Source of the DNA: Teratosphaeria epicoccoides
Taxonomy: Eukaryota; Ascomycota; Dothideomycetes; Mycosphaerellales; Teratosphaeriaceae
Direction: 5' to 3'
DNA length: 64,000 nucleotides
NCBI GenBank assembly: GCA_021401465.1
Contig: JADDMT010000003.1
Span: 310,001-374,000, forward strand
Part shown: positions 33,135-42,633 of the stretch, in pieces
Layout: every line of letters begins with the position of its first letter
How positions within the stretch are numbered: the stretch's first letter is position 1
The notes under the pieces: model-generated
What the model was told of the DNA's origin: nothing
Seen by the model: the letters and a program-made list of their open reading frames with translations, nothing else
Databases searched by the model: none
Program-made: the position numbers and the translations under genes

Positions 33135-35030
33135 GTGTCGTGGAGGAACATGCTCAGGCAGCGGTCTCCTCTCGAGACAAAATCGACCGACAGCAACAAT
33201 GCCCAGATTGAAAACCCAATACTGTTTCAGACATTCGAGTGGTACACTCCGTCAGAGCCACCTGCGCCAAACGAGACACACTCCCTACGCTCTCACTTCG
33301 CCCGCCTGGTCCGTCTATTACCTTCGCTAGCCGCAGCAGGCGTCACCAGCATCTGGCTTCCCCCCGGGTGCAAGGCCAACAATCCTCAAGGCAACGGCTA
33401 TGACTGCTATGATCTGTGGGACTTGGGTGAATTCGATCAGAAGTGGACGAGAAGCACCAAATGGGGCAGCAGAGAAGAGCTGAACGATCTAATGGGCGTT
33501 GCCAAGCGCCATGGTGTAGAGTGTATATGGGATGCAGTGTTGAATCATAAGACTGCTGGAGACGCTATAGATGAAGTTTGGACCGTTGAGGTGGATCCTG
33601 AAGGTCGGTCAATGGCATGAGGCCTGGGGCTGTGGAATGAGGCTGACACACCGCCGAGGATAGATCGAAGGATAGAGATCTGCGCGCCCAAGAAGATCGA
33701 AGCCTGGCTCAAGTATGATTTCCCGGGTCGCGAGCGATACGGCATGAGATACAGCAAGCTCAAATGGCGAGCGGAGCACTTCAACGGTACAGACTGGGAC
33801 CAGCGAGCCCAGAAGAACGCAATCTACAAGCTCATCGATGATCTTGCCACCTGCCCGAAGCCCTACCAGCAAGGCGTCTCATCTCGCTCGAATGGTGGCT
33901 TGAATCGCTTGGCTCGTTTGGCTGGGAAGCTCAAAGGAGAGCTACTAGGCGAGATCTCACGGCGGCCGGGTAAGGGCTGGGCAGAAGATGTAGACGATTT
34001 GCATGGCAACAACGATTATCTTCTCTTTTCCAACATTGACTACAAGCATCCCGCTGTACGCGAGGATGTGCTGAGATGGGGCGGATGGATGATTGATGAC
34101 ATCGGAATTGATGGTTTCAGGTTAGATGCTGTGCAGCATTTCTCTTTCGCCTTTACACGCGAATGGATCGCCAAAGTACAGGCTGCATCCCAACGGACTA
34201 GAGGCTTACCCGCCTTCATCGTCGGCGAGGTCTGGACCAATGAAGTGAGGCGCATCATTCGTTGGCTTGATGCTGTCGAACAGCCTTCCGGCATCCCAGT
34301 ATACGCCTTCGATTCCTGCCTCCTTTACAGCTTTTCTCGCATTTCTGAGGACGTGCGGCGAGGCTCAAAGAACGCGGATCTGCGCACCATCACGAGAGAC
34401 AGTCTGCTAGAGATCCGCCCCCATAACGCAGTCACTGTGGTCACCAATCACGACACCCAGCCTGGACAAACTAGCTATACACCATTGGACGCCAGACACA
34501 AGCTCATGTTCTATGCCTTCATTCTTCTGAGGCAGCAAGGTGTCCCGTGTGTATTCTGGGGCGATGTGTACGGGACTCAGGGACCCAAAGCAGAGCGTCC
34601 TGCCTGTACGATCCCGGACGGTCGCGGTGGCCGCCGCAGTCTGCTGCCTGACCTCATGCTGGCGCGACGCTTGTTCGCCTATGGAACCCAAATTGACTAC
34701 TTCGACTCCATGTCGTGTATCGGCTGGACCCGTTCAGGTGTACCCGGCAAGGGTGAGTCTGGCTGTGCGGTGATTATAAGCATGGCTCCGGACTCAGGTG
34801 CGAAAGGACAGGGAAATTGGACGATCAAGAGAATGAGCATAGGCCAGCCGGGAGAAGTGTGGGTGGATGTGCTAGGAAATGAGGGCGAGAGAGCGGAAGT
34901 GGTGATTGATGAGAGAGGGGAGGGTTTGTTCACTTGCAAGTGCATGAGCGTCGGGCTTTTCGCAAAAAAGGACTGTGCCGAGGCTGTAAGGTTTCCAGTG
35001 AAGTTTGAGCTTGATGCTTACGGGGCATGA
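33135..35030 (+). CDS. Intracellular alpha-amylase, glycoside hydrolase family 13
   Basis: Endo-acting alpha-1,4-glucan hydrolase of the bacterial-like cytoplasmic type found in fungi (611 residues, no signal peptide). Two exons, 33135-33603 and 33664-35030. The 60-bp intron (donor GTCGGT, branch GCTGAC, acceptor GATAG) contains the in-frame TGA at 33618. Splicing gives VDPEDRRIEICAPKKIEAW, the expected family sequence, so the gene is intact and not two fragments. Landmarks: ILFQTFEWY at the barrel start, SIWLPPGCKANN, CIWDAVLNHK, the nucleophile Asp in DGFRLDAVQHFS, the acid/base Glu in FIVGEVWTNE and the third Asp in VVTNHDTQPGQ. A C-terminal beta domain follows. In dimorphic fungi relatives of this type have been linked to alpha-(1,3)-glucan synthesis (family knowledge); storage-glucan turnover is the alternative. 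An ATG at 33150 is a possible later start. Confidence 0.93.
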
Positions 35031-35301
35031 TAAGGTTGTCCCATGGCTAGTATTAGGCTGGCAGGTTAGGAGACTCTCCACGGCTGAACAGCGCCAGGCT
35101 GGAAGAATTCACGTGCAATGGGGAAGAAGCAGCCTGGGAAAAACGATACAATTGATCTTACTAATTGCACATCTGGGACCTACTGACACACAATGCGTCT
35201 CAAGCGTTTCCATCGCCCACATCATCGGCCGCTTGGTCAACCCCTTCGCGGCATCATCCACCTCTCAGCCTGCCGCCCTCACGCCTCGCCGCACTGAGGT
35301 C

Positions 35302-35539
35302 TCAATCAACCGTCAGCAACTGCTCGAAGAATCCCTTCACGTTGCGCTCCTTATCGTGCAAATGGACTTCCAATATCCAATGGCGACGACAACCCTTCTG
35401 GTCTTTACCAGCCATGGAGTTCTTGTTGCGCGGCGTGATATACAGCTGGATCCTGTCGTGTGGAATGTGAGTTCCTATTGGAGCCCCATGCTTGCTTTTT
35501 GCTTCTTCAGAGCCACATTCTCGCAGGAGGAGGATGTGG
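35302..35539 (-). CDS. Candidate terminal exon of an unrecognised minus-strand gene
   Basis: A minus-strand frame of 78 codons bounded 5' by a credible acceptor (branch TTACTGAC, then GGAACAG at 35546-35540) and ended by TGA at 35304-35302. It reads like folded protein: HILLLRECGSEEA, HDRIQLYITPRNKNS, RRHWILEVHLHDKER, VKGFFEQLLTVD. Amphipathic patterns and charged/hydrophobic alternation contrast with the surrounding noise. A second minus-strand coding-like stretch lies upstream at about 35690-35600 (LPDHGSGNIDRCILGFESNI). I could not find a phase-consistent join, so the gene is either multi-exon with an exon I missed or partly decayed. Family not recognised. Confidence 0.4.
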
Positions 35540-36513
35540 CTGTTCCGTCAGTAAGCCGCGATGCAGAAGTAAAATCACTACGCTTTAGCCACACCACGGA
35601 TGTTGGACTCAAATCCTAGTATACAACGATCAATGTTGCCAGAGCCATGATCAGGTAACGTGGGCAAAGAAAGACAAGTAGAGACTTATTGAACACTTTG
35701 AGTATTGTTCCACATTCGTGGAGATGGGCTATCTGATATATGCGTAAGAATAAAGAGCGGTGCAGTCAACCTGTTTGTTGTTCTAAGACATGATCTAGGC
35801 AAACATTCTCAACAAGACGAAATCTTAAAGGCCTTCAGTCAGTATCAACCGAGGCAAACCACCAACCGCTTGGATGAAGGAAGCGATTGACGTTGGGCAT
35901 TCGACTGGTCGACGGACTGACGCGTTCAATTCTTGATGACACGGCTGACTTGATAGCACTACGATTAGGCAGCTGAGATTGCAGGTTACCATGCTCACTA
36001 CCGATCCCAGAAGTTGTGTAAGGTGTCAGGAGTATTCGACGTAGCTCTGACAAGTGGTTTCTGACCTGTACAATGCATACCAAGAAACGTATTTTTTTAG
36101 CTGATATAACCGGGTCTCATATGCACCTCTGCTATGCATGCATTGATTCTGATATCACGCAGTAGCTCGCTCCACATCAGAATGTTGCGACTCCGAGTCT
36201 CCACACCAATCACGCCACCTTGACCTCACAGTCTTCAGATGTCAGGCTAGAAAGGGAGTTGTTCGTGATAGCCACGGGATCGTTCGGTCCAAGCTGCAGC
36301 ATAATAATATTGTCCTCTGTGGTGCCTTTCCGTGGGCACGAAGCCGCGAGGAGATCGGCGCGAAGTGCTCATACGACCACGACATTACATGAGCTTCCCG
36401 TCACCGTAGATAACCTGCGTTGTTCTGACGTTCCACGGGCTATCGAGAGGGAGCTGCTCCTGGTGTTGCAGTAGTAGTCCAGGACGTCGAACACCGAGGC
36501 TTCCGGAGCTGAC

Positions 36514-37337
36514 TCAGAGGACCTTTCTCCAGCTGTGCATGGCTTCTTTCTGGGGCTGGCGTTGAACGGAGAAGAGATCTCGTATCTGGCAGGGTCGGAT
36601 ACCGATCGAGACTTGGGACTCGTTGTTGTCCATGATGATATACGCTGTAGTACGGTCGGTTTTCTGCGTAGCTGTGTGCATTCGTGACCAGATCGCGAGG
36701 GTGCAGTTCGCTGCCGAATGCACCTGCAAGGACTGATGCGAGCCCTCAGGCACCAAACATATATGTCGAGGAAGACTATCGTGCTTAAGTTGTCCTCTCG
36801 AAATGCAGGAGGCACTCCTTCGCAGAGCTTCAATGTCGTGAAATGGCCGGTCATAATTTGAATGTAGTCAGCTGGCTCACATGAGCTGCACAATCCTTGT
36901 GCAAGCGTCGCCGCCCAGTCGTGAGTCTTGAATGGATAAATGATCATGGTCTGATTTGCAAGCCTCAAGGAGTTGCTCAGATTTCGGTACACATGATCAT
37001 TGAATTCGCGACGCAGGCTCATGCACGTGTAGGCGAGGGCGCAATCGACGTCCAATTGCAGTTCCACATGGCCATATGCGACATCTCTGAGCTTCCCAAC
37101 ACCATCTCCAAGCACGTAACGGAATATAATGTCTCGCAGTTCACGTGGCAGCGTAAGCAGGCTTGCCTGCCTTTCTCGCCACCTCTGGAAGCCAAGACAC
37201 AGTTGCAGTAGGTCGCCTGATCCAGATTGTCCGGCGCCACTGTCCTCGGTCGAATCTCTCACTTCCTGTTGTGACGGTGGTTTGACCTTCGTCTTGGATG
37301 GCGACAAGGACGATATGAAATGTCGTATGGAAGCCAT
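36514..37337 (-). pseudogene. F-box/2EXR-like hypothetical protein gene with a frame break
   Basis: The first part, from MASIRHFISSLSPSK at 37337, carries an F-box-like helix (SLLTLPRELRDIIFRYVLGD) and a following typical segment (ALAYTCMSLRREFNDHVYRN), as in the large fungal families of 2EXR/F-box-like proteins. After STIVFLDIY the reading frame becomes noise, while the overlapping frame becomes coding-like (PEGSHQSLQVHSAAN, CTLAIWSRMHTA, TTAYIIMDNNESQVSIGIR) and ends at 36514. The break is at about 36750-36760. It can be explained by a one- or two-base indel (pseudogene or sequencing error) or by a very short 35-bp GT...AG intron (36758-36724), below the sizes seen elsewhere here. Function unknown. 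Confidence 0.5.
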
Positions 37338-37890
37338 TGAGTACTCCAGCGCTGCATCAATCACCACTTGCAAAGCAATCACTTGCAGGGGAGAAGAGTA
37401 GGGTCAAGTACGGGGACGACACGAAACCTACTCTGGAATGAAAACATTCAAGCCGTGTTCATCTCAGTCGGACCGGTCTGGCGGAAGACCGAGGTATGCT
37501 CCCACCCGTCCATGACGAGAGTTCGTATGTATCGAGGGCATTTGATCTGCCTGCTCTGCGTTTGATGTAAGTGGAGTTCTGTGTTGATGGGCAAGGGGCG
37601 CAAACACACTGCGTCGTATTCGTGTTGGCAACCACGGCCAAGACCCTGACATACATCTGCCTCTGTTTCGATCGCACATGAGAGTCACATGTGGGATACG
37701 GTGGACAGCGACATGACATGGTGGAAGATCTCGAGCTTGCATAGTAGCCCGTTTCCACTTCCGTTCTGCCGTGAAGTCTATCGCTTCTCTTCGACCCAAA
37801 GAACCTCACCCAGATCGATGGCGCCCAGGCCCCAGTGTTGCTAACACTGCCAAGTGTAAGTCATCAAGGTCGATATCTTCTTGAACCGAA

Positions 37891-39234
37891 ATGGGTGACT
37901 ACCTATGTAACGTTGCCATCATTGGCGCTGGTCTTGGTGTAAGTGCCTCAATACCACATAGCAAATATCCTCACAGAAACTGACAGCTCGTGCTCCAGGG
38001 TTGCGCGTTGGCTTTGGCGTTGTCAGCCCAGAACATTGCGGTAACGATGTACGAAGCGAGAGCGTCTACACCAGAAGGTCTAGTCTCTGGAGTCATCCTT
38101 ACGCCCAATGGTCTCCGTGTCCTGGACAAATTAGGTGTCCTTGACCGCGTCAAAGACCGATGCTACATATCGACCTTTCGTTGCTTCAAGAACGACCAGG
38201 ATGAGACAATCAAGAAGACCGCGACAGCAAGCCTGGAGCGGTATGGCTACAACAATCATCGACTTTGGAGTAGTATCCTCCTGGATGAGATGAAAAAGAT
38301 GCTTGTCGAACGTAGTGTCAAGATCAACTACTCCTCTAAATTGATTGGTGTCACATCAGAAGACTCGACCCGTGTCACATTTATAATCAACGGCAAGACG
38401 TGTACGGCGTCCATATTGATCGGATCTGATGGCATACACAGCACGCTGCGCAATTACATAGCTCCAGGTGTCGAGCCGGAGTACACAGGCATCATTGGCA
38501 TCCTAGCACATATCAGACGTGACACCGTCACTTGGCCTTACGAAGACTACGAACGGAACGCCACAATTCAGGGCAAGCCTGGTGCGCTTTTCTTTTTGCT
38601 TGAAGACCCAGAGGGAAAAGACATTATGGTTGGAATGCAGGTGCAATACCCTCGACAGTCGCGAGAGGATCTGGATAAGTTGCAGTCAGACAAGGACCAG
38701 CTAGTAGCTATGTATCGTCTTGGCTACCATGAATGGGGACCCACAGCAAGGAGCATCATCGACCAGATTACTTTGGCGAAGGAAAAAATCTATACGTGGC
38801 CTTACCTTCGAATGCCCAAACTGGAACGATGGTATTCTGAGACAGGACGCATCATAATGGTGGGAGATGGGGCACATGCTCTACCGCCATCCTCGGGACA
38901 AGGAATCAATCAGGCTTTGGAGGACGCTTACTCTTTGACATTGATGCTCGTATCGAGTGCTCAAAGCTCAGGTGATAGCGTCGACGGCGATGCGGCTCCA
39001 AGGGGTCTGTTGAATGCTCTGGCATTCTGGCAGACGACACGACAAAAACGCATTGATAACATATATGACTGGGCAACGAATGCGACAAATGCTCAGCGCT
39101 TGCCTGAGGCGGAGCGCAAGAAGCGCGAAGCTGAAGGCAAAACGGCAGATGCTTATGATGATATGGCATGGCTGTATGATCCGCATTTGGAGGAGGAAAT
39201 CGAGGCGTGGCTCAAAGTTTTCAGACATGATTAG
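37891..39234 (+). CDS. FAD-dependent monooxygenase (class A flavoprotein hydroxylase)
   Basis: Two exons, 37891-37938 and 37999-39234, giving 427 residues. A 60-bp intron (GTAAGT...CTCCAG) falls inside the N-terminal dinucleotide-binding motif; splicing gives VAIIGAGLGGCALALAL, the GxGxxG fold. A second AG at 37986 would add LVLQ and weaken the motif. The DG motif is SILIGSDGIHSTLRNYI, and the GD motif that binds the FAD ribityl chain is GRIIMVGDGAHALPPSSGQGINQALEDAYSL. The layout is that of salicylate-hydroxylase/kynurenine-monooxygenase-like enzymes that hydroxylate aromatic substrates with NAD(P)H and oxygen. The substrate cannot be read from sequence. No biosynthetic cluster surrounds it. 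Confidence 0.93.
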
Positions 39235-39490
39235 GCAGTATTGCACTGGAGCAGGTGCTACTTTGCGGCCGCGCAGGAAGTCGTAATTTGCTCGCTTTAG
39301 GACTCGGATGACCAAGACTTCTTCCATACAACATTTCAGAAGGAAGCGCGACGGCAGATGACCCGTGAGAAGTGATGAGACAGCAATTGCCCTCAACAAT
39401 TAGTGGCCAAAGGTTCGACCAGAGCTCGTACTCACTCTACAAGTACCCCTTGACATCCTGATTCACAACGCGCGACACTTCGGAACCACC

Positions 39491-40021
39491 ATGACCAGCA
39501 ACGACTGGACCCCCTTGTACGTATGCACCTCAGTACACCAGCCGCGGCCACACTGAATGCATACAATTACCATTCCCTCGCTCCATGGCTAGCTGACACA
39601 GGCTTTTTGACAGGCCAAAGCTAGGCGCAAATTCAAACCACCTGGAGCAGAGTGCTTTTTGCAGCACGTCACGCATCTACCTTGAGGGCTTTTGTCATCA
39701 GGATGTCCGCTTGTTCACCCAAGGATGTCGATGCTGGTGACTCGGAGGCGGTGCATACGATTGAGGAGGCGCGGGTCAAGATCATCTGCTCTAAGCGGAC
39801 CGTGCGGGCTCTGCTTGATATCTACGACGCTGCCGACTACGAGGTAGACAACAGGATCTACTGCTTTCCTTATCACGCCGGATTAGACAAACTCAGCGAA
39901 TGGCGCTGCAACCATGGAAGCGAGGTTGTGACAGTGAGCCAGACGCAGGCGTCACGGACACAGCTCTAGAGGACATGGTCCGCGGCATCAAGGGTCTGTG
40001 GAAGAGTATCAAGACAAATTA
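39491..40021 (+). other. Possible small or decayed hypothetical gene
   Basis: A chain of coding-like segments in different frames. MTSNDWTPLY at 39491 ends at a plausible donor (GTATGC). After an acceptor at about 39613 (TTTGACAG) comes AKARRKFKPPGAECFLQ. Further on come ICSKRTVRALLDIYDAADYEVDNRIYCFPY and, in another frame, TALEDMVRGIKGLWKSIKTN ending at TAA 40019-40021. I could not assemble one open product, so it is either a multi-exon gene with unusual joins or a frameshifted remnant. Family not recognised. Confidence 0.3.
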
Positions 40022-40498
40022 ACTTCCAAGTATTGCGTCCTTGATGTCTACGCCCAGGTATTTAATTGATCTCTCGTTCCTGCCGATGACAAAATCAACC
40101 TCTGGGAAACCTACCTACCTTAGAAGTGGAAGCCTGCTGTTCCGCTGACGAGACAACCACGCGAGACTGTCGCCATAGCGACCAACTGCAACCACCTGTG
40201 TGAGGCTAGTAAAGCCATTTCAAGGCACCCGCCCGCCGCTTGCTCAGTTCATGCCCGGCACGGAGGGGATCGGAGAGGCAAGAGCAGACGGTGAGATCGA
40301 GGCCAATGACTCCGCAGAGTCTAACATCGTGTGTATTTCTTGCCCTCAGCTCCGGAAGCTGCAGCTTCTCTGGCACATGCAGGCGGCACAGCCAACGACT
40401 GAGCACTAGAAAAATCATGGAATGCGCCGGCTTCACCACAGCCTTGATCCTCTCGACTACCACAGCGCACGTCTCCGTACAACCATCGCATACCCACT
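40022..40498. other. Intergenic, nothing recognised
   Basis: Short stretch between the doubtful locus above and the tail-anchored protein gene. No features seen. Confidence 0.5.
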
Positions 40499-40942
40499 TC
40501 AAACGCTAAACGCCTTGCTCCTCGATATCACCAATGCCAACGGTATGATCACCAAAACCACAATCAACAGCGCCACAGCCAAAAACGCATGCTGCCGATG
40601 TCTCTTATCCTCCCTGATCTCCTTCTCGCTCGACGCCAGCTCGTCCCACGTGTCTCCCCTCCTAAAACCCTGCGACTCCGGATCTAACGCATTCGATCTC
40701 CGGGTCGGCGAGGTCGACGCTGCTCGCTCCCACTTGCTTCGACCCTCTTCCGGAGGCAAAAGCGCTGCTGTCGGCTTCTCAGGTAACGGTGATGGTGCGC
40801 GAGATCCGTCAGACAAAGGAGAACGGCTGTAGTCTGAATGTGGCTTTGTGACGAGGATGGCGTCGAAGTCTGAGTTTGAGGCGCTGACGGATCGGGAGAG
40901 TGGATGTGGTGATCGAGGTAGGAGGGGTGAAAGGGTGGCCAT
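40499..40942 (-). CDS. Small predicted tail-anchored membrane protein, function unknown
   Basis: 147 residues from MATLSPLLPRSPHPLSRSVS at 40942; an upstream in-frame ATG at 41047 would add 35 residues without obvious coding character. The body is Ser/Pro-rich with several S-P sites (possible phosphorylation). Its only membrane segment is near the C-terminus (HAFLAVALLIVVLVIIPLALVIS), preceded by a basic stretch (KEIREDKRHRQ) and followed by about seven residues. That is a tail-anchor-like topology with the N-terminus in the cytosol. Typical of small uncharacterised Pezizomycotina proteins. The frame is clean, but there is no domain to confirm it. Confidence 0.6.
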   Translation of the reverse strand: MATLSPLLPRSPHPLSRSVSASNSDFDAILVTKPHSDYSRSPLSDGSRAPSPLPEKPTAALLPPEEGRSKWERAASTSPTRRSNALDPESQGFRRGDTWDELASSEKEIREDKRHRQHAFLAVALLIVVLVIIPLALVISRSKAFSV

Positions 40943-41260
40943 GCTTTTGGTTTCTATTGCTATAGAGCAGACATTCAAGGCGTTAATATGAGTGGGTGGC
41001 CAGCGATCATGGATGCTACTTGATCTTCTGCGCGTGATCCGCAGCAATGCAGCCGGAAAGAGAACAAAGCCTTACGTGCCTGGAACATACCAATAATGCC
41101 GCCCCAAGCTGTAGTATTTGCTGTCTTTGTTCTGTCCTTTCAGACTTTCCTTCCAGAACTCCAGTATGGCACACCTTTTTGGGAAACCATGGGCGAATGC
41201 TACAGATTGCAATGGCACCAACAGGGACGGGCATTGACTGTAGATTGCATGCAAGAGCTC

Positions 41261-42465
41261 CTAATCTGCCTTAGCATCCACATTTTCAGGAATACCTTGG
41301 TCAGCCAAGGCTTTCAGGTCCTCCTCACCCATCTCGCCATTCCACCCTTTGCTCACCAAATACAGTCTGAACCTCTCATCCGAGGTTGCCAGATCCTCGC
41401 CCGTCACATTCGGTACGGAGAAGTACGTCACCAGAATGCCAGCAACACCGCTGATGGCAGCGACAATGAAAGTCCATCGTTTACCAAGATGGGTCTGGAT
41501 CGGAGTGGACGCCTCGGTACCTACAGCAGCGCCCGTCTTGCCGAAGGCAGCAGAAAATCCATAGCACGTGCCTCGAACAGCAGTGGCGTACGACTCGCTG
41601 GAGAGGAGGCCGAGCATGTCGCCTGGACCTAGGTTGCCGGAGTTCTGCATGAGGCCGTAAAAGATGACGAAGAGGGGTACGATCTTAGCAATGTTGTCGT
41701 GTGAGAGGCCTACGATCAGGCCGAACACGAGGTAGCCTGAGAAGCCTAGCATCATGGTGTACTTTCGACCGATCTTGTTGCAGAGATAGGCACCTATGAG
41801 CACACCTGGGATGGAGAGGATGTCGAGAAGCAGCTGCCATTCACCTGTGGAGCGGATGGCGTCAGAGCTAGAGACGACGGAGCTGATTATCTCGCCACTG
41901 AAGATGCCTTTGGGAAAGGTGACGAAGTCGTACAGGAACCATGCGCCGGCCGTGCCGAACAGACTCTTCCAGTAGTGCTTGACACCAGAAGATATGGCAC
42001 TCGCCTCTTGATCGCTCCTCGCCGATAGAGCTTGCTGTTCAGCACCTTCACGCGGAATTAGAGAACGCTTAGAGGGAAGATCACACCGATGCCCATGCAG
42101 GTCCGCCAGACCGTGAACAAGTGATTGGACCCGGCGGCTAAGAGAACAATCAAGAAGATAATAACAGCAGCGGGACCACTGAGGGACAATGGAAGGTTGG
42201 TCACCAAGATAAAGATAGGCCCACGTTGTTTCAATCGATGTTCGTTGGCTGCTTCTGATGCACTTGTCGAGCAGGCTGGGTACTCGCCTTCTATGCCAAA
42301 ACCAACGATCCCACGAGCAACGGTCAACATCCAGAACATGCCGATGATGCTGTAGGCATTAGCAGCAGTAGCCAGGATGCCACCGACCACAATCATGAGA
42401 GTCGTGATGATGATGGCGGCTCTGCGACTAATGTAATCGCAAGTCGAACCAATGGTGATTTCTAT
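41261..42465 (-). pseudogene. Decayed MFS transporter (phosphate/glycerophosphodiester permease type)
   Basis: Strong family sequence in three blocks on the minus strand. These are CDYISRRAAIIITTLMIVVG with FWMLTVARGIVGFGIEGEYPA and TSASEAANE (42462-42061), a middle block YWKSLFGTAGAWFLYDFVTF (about 41975-41810), and IGAYLCNKIGRKYTMMLGFSG to the C-terminus (41803-41261). Three disablements are visible. The N-terminus is missing, because homology starts abruptly at ITIG, only 170 bp from the divergent ANR2 start. A TAA stands at 42060-42058 where a Tyr codon is expected (PLSVL-stop-FRVKVLNS). A one-base deletion lies at about 41970-41985 between RRVPYLLV and KHYWK. No intron removes the stop or repairs the frame. 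The GGEYPA motif is also altered (GIEGEYPA). Intact relatives are 12-TM permeases of the Pho84/Git1 kind. Confidence 0.85.
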
Positions 42466-42633
42466 TCCCGGCGGCCGATCTGCCGAGAGCACGTGCTGCT
42501 GGGAGTCCCGTGACGTGAAGGCGTCAAGACATCGAATTGCATGTGACATTGCTCTGAAATTGCCGGCTCTGTTCGAGATGCCGAATTGAGAAGGAACGAC
42601 GCCTACGAAGGCACGCGCGACTGTAGCACTGCC

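Noticed and set aside
33618..33620. Premature stop in the alpha-amylase gene
   Set aside because: It lies inside a 60-bp intron with branch GCTGAC and acceptor TAG; splicing restores the family sequence VDPEDRRIE.
35005..35619. 204-codon plus-strand frame overlapping the amylase 3' end
   Set aside because: No domain, non-coding composition, and it lies opposite a better-looking minus-strand exon.
37891..39234. Secondary-metabolite cluster around the FAD monooxygenase
   Set aside because: No polyketide synthase, NRPS, terpene cyclase or P450 in the surroundings; neighbours are unrelated.
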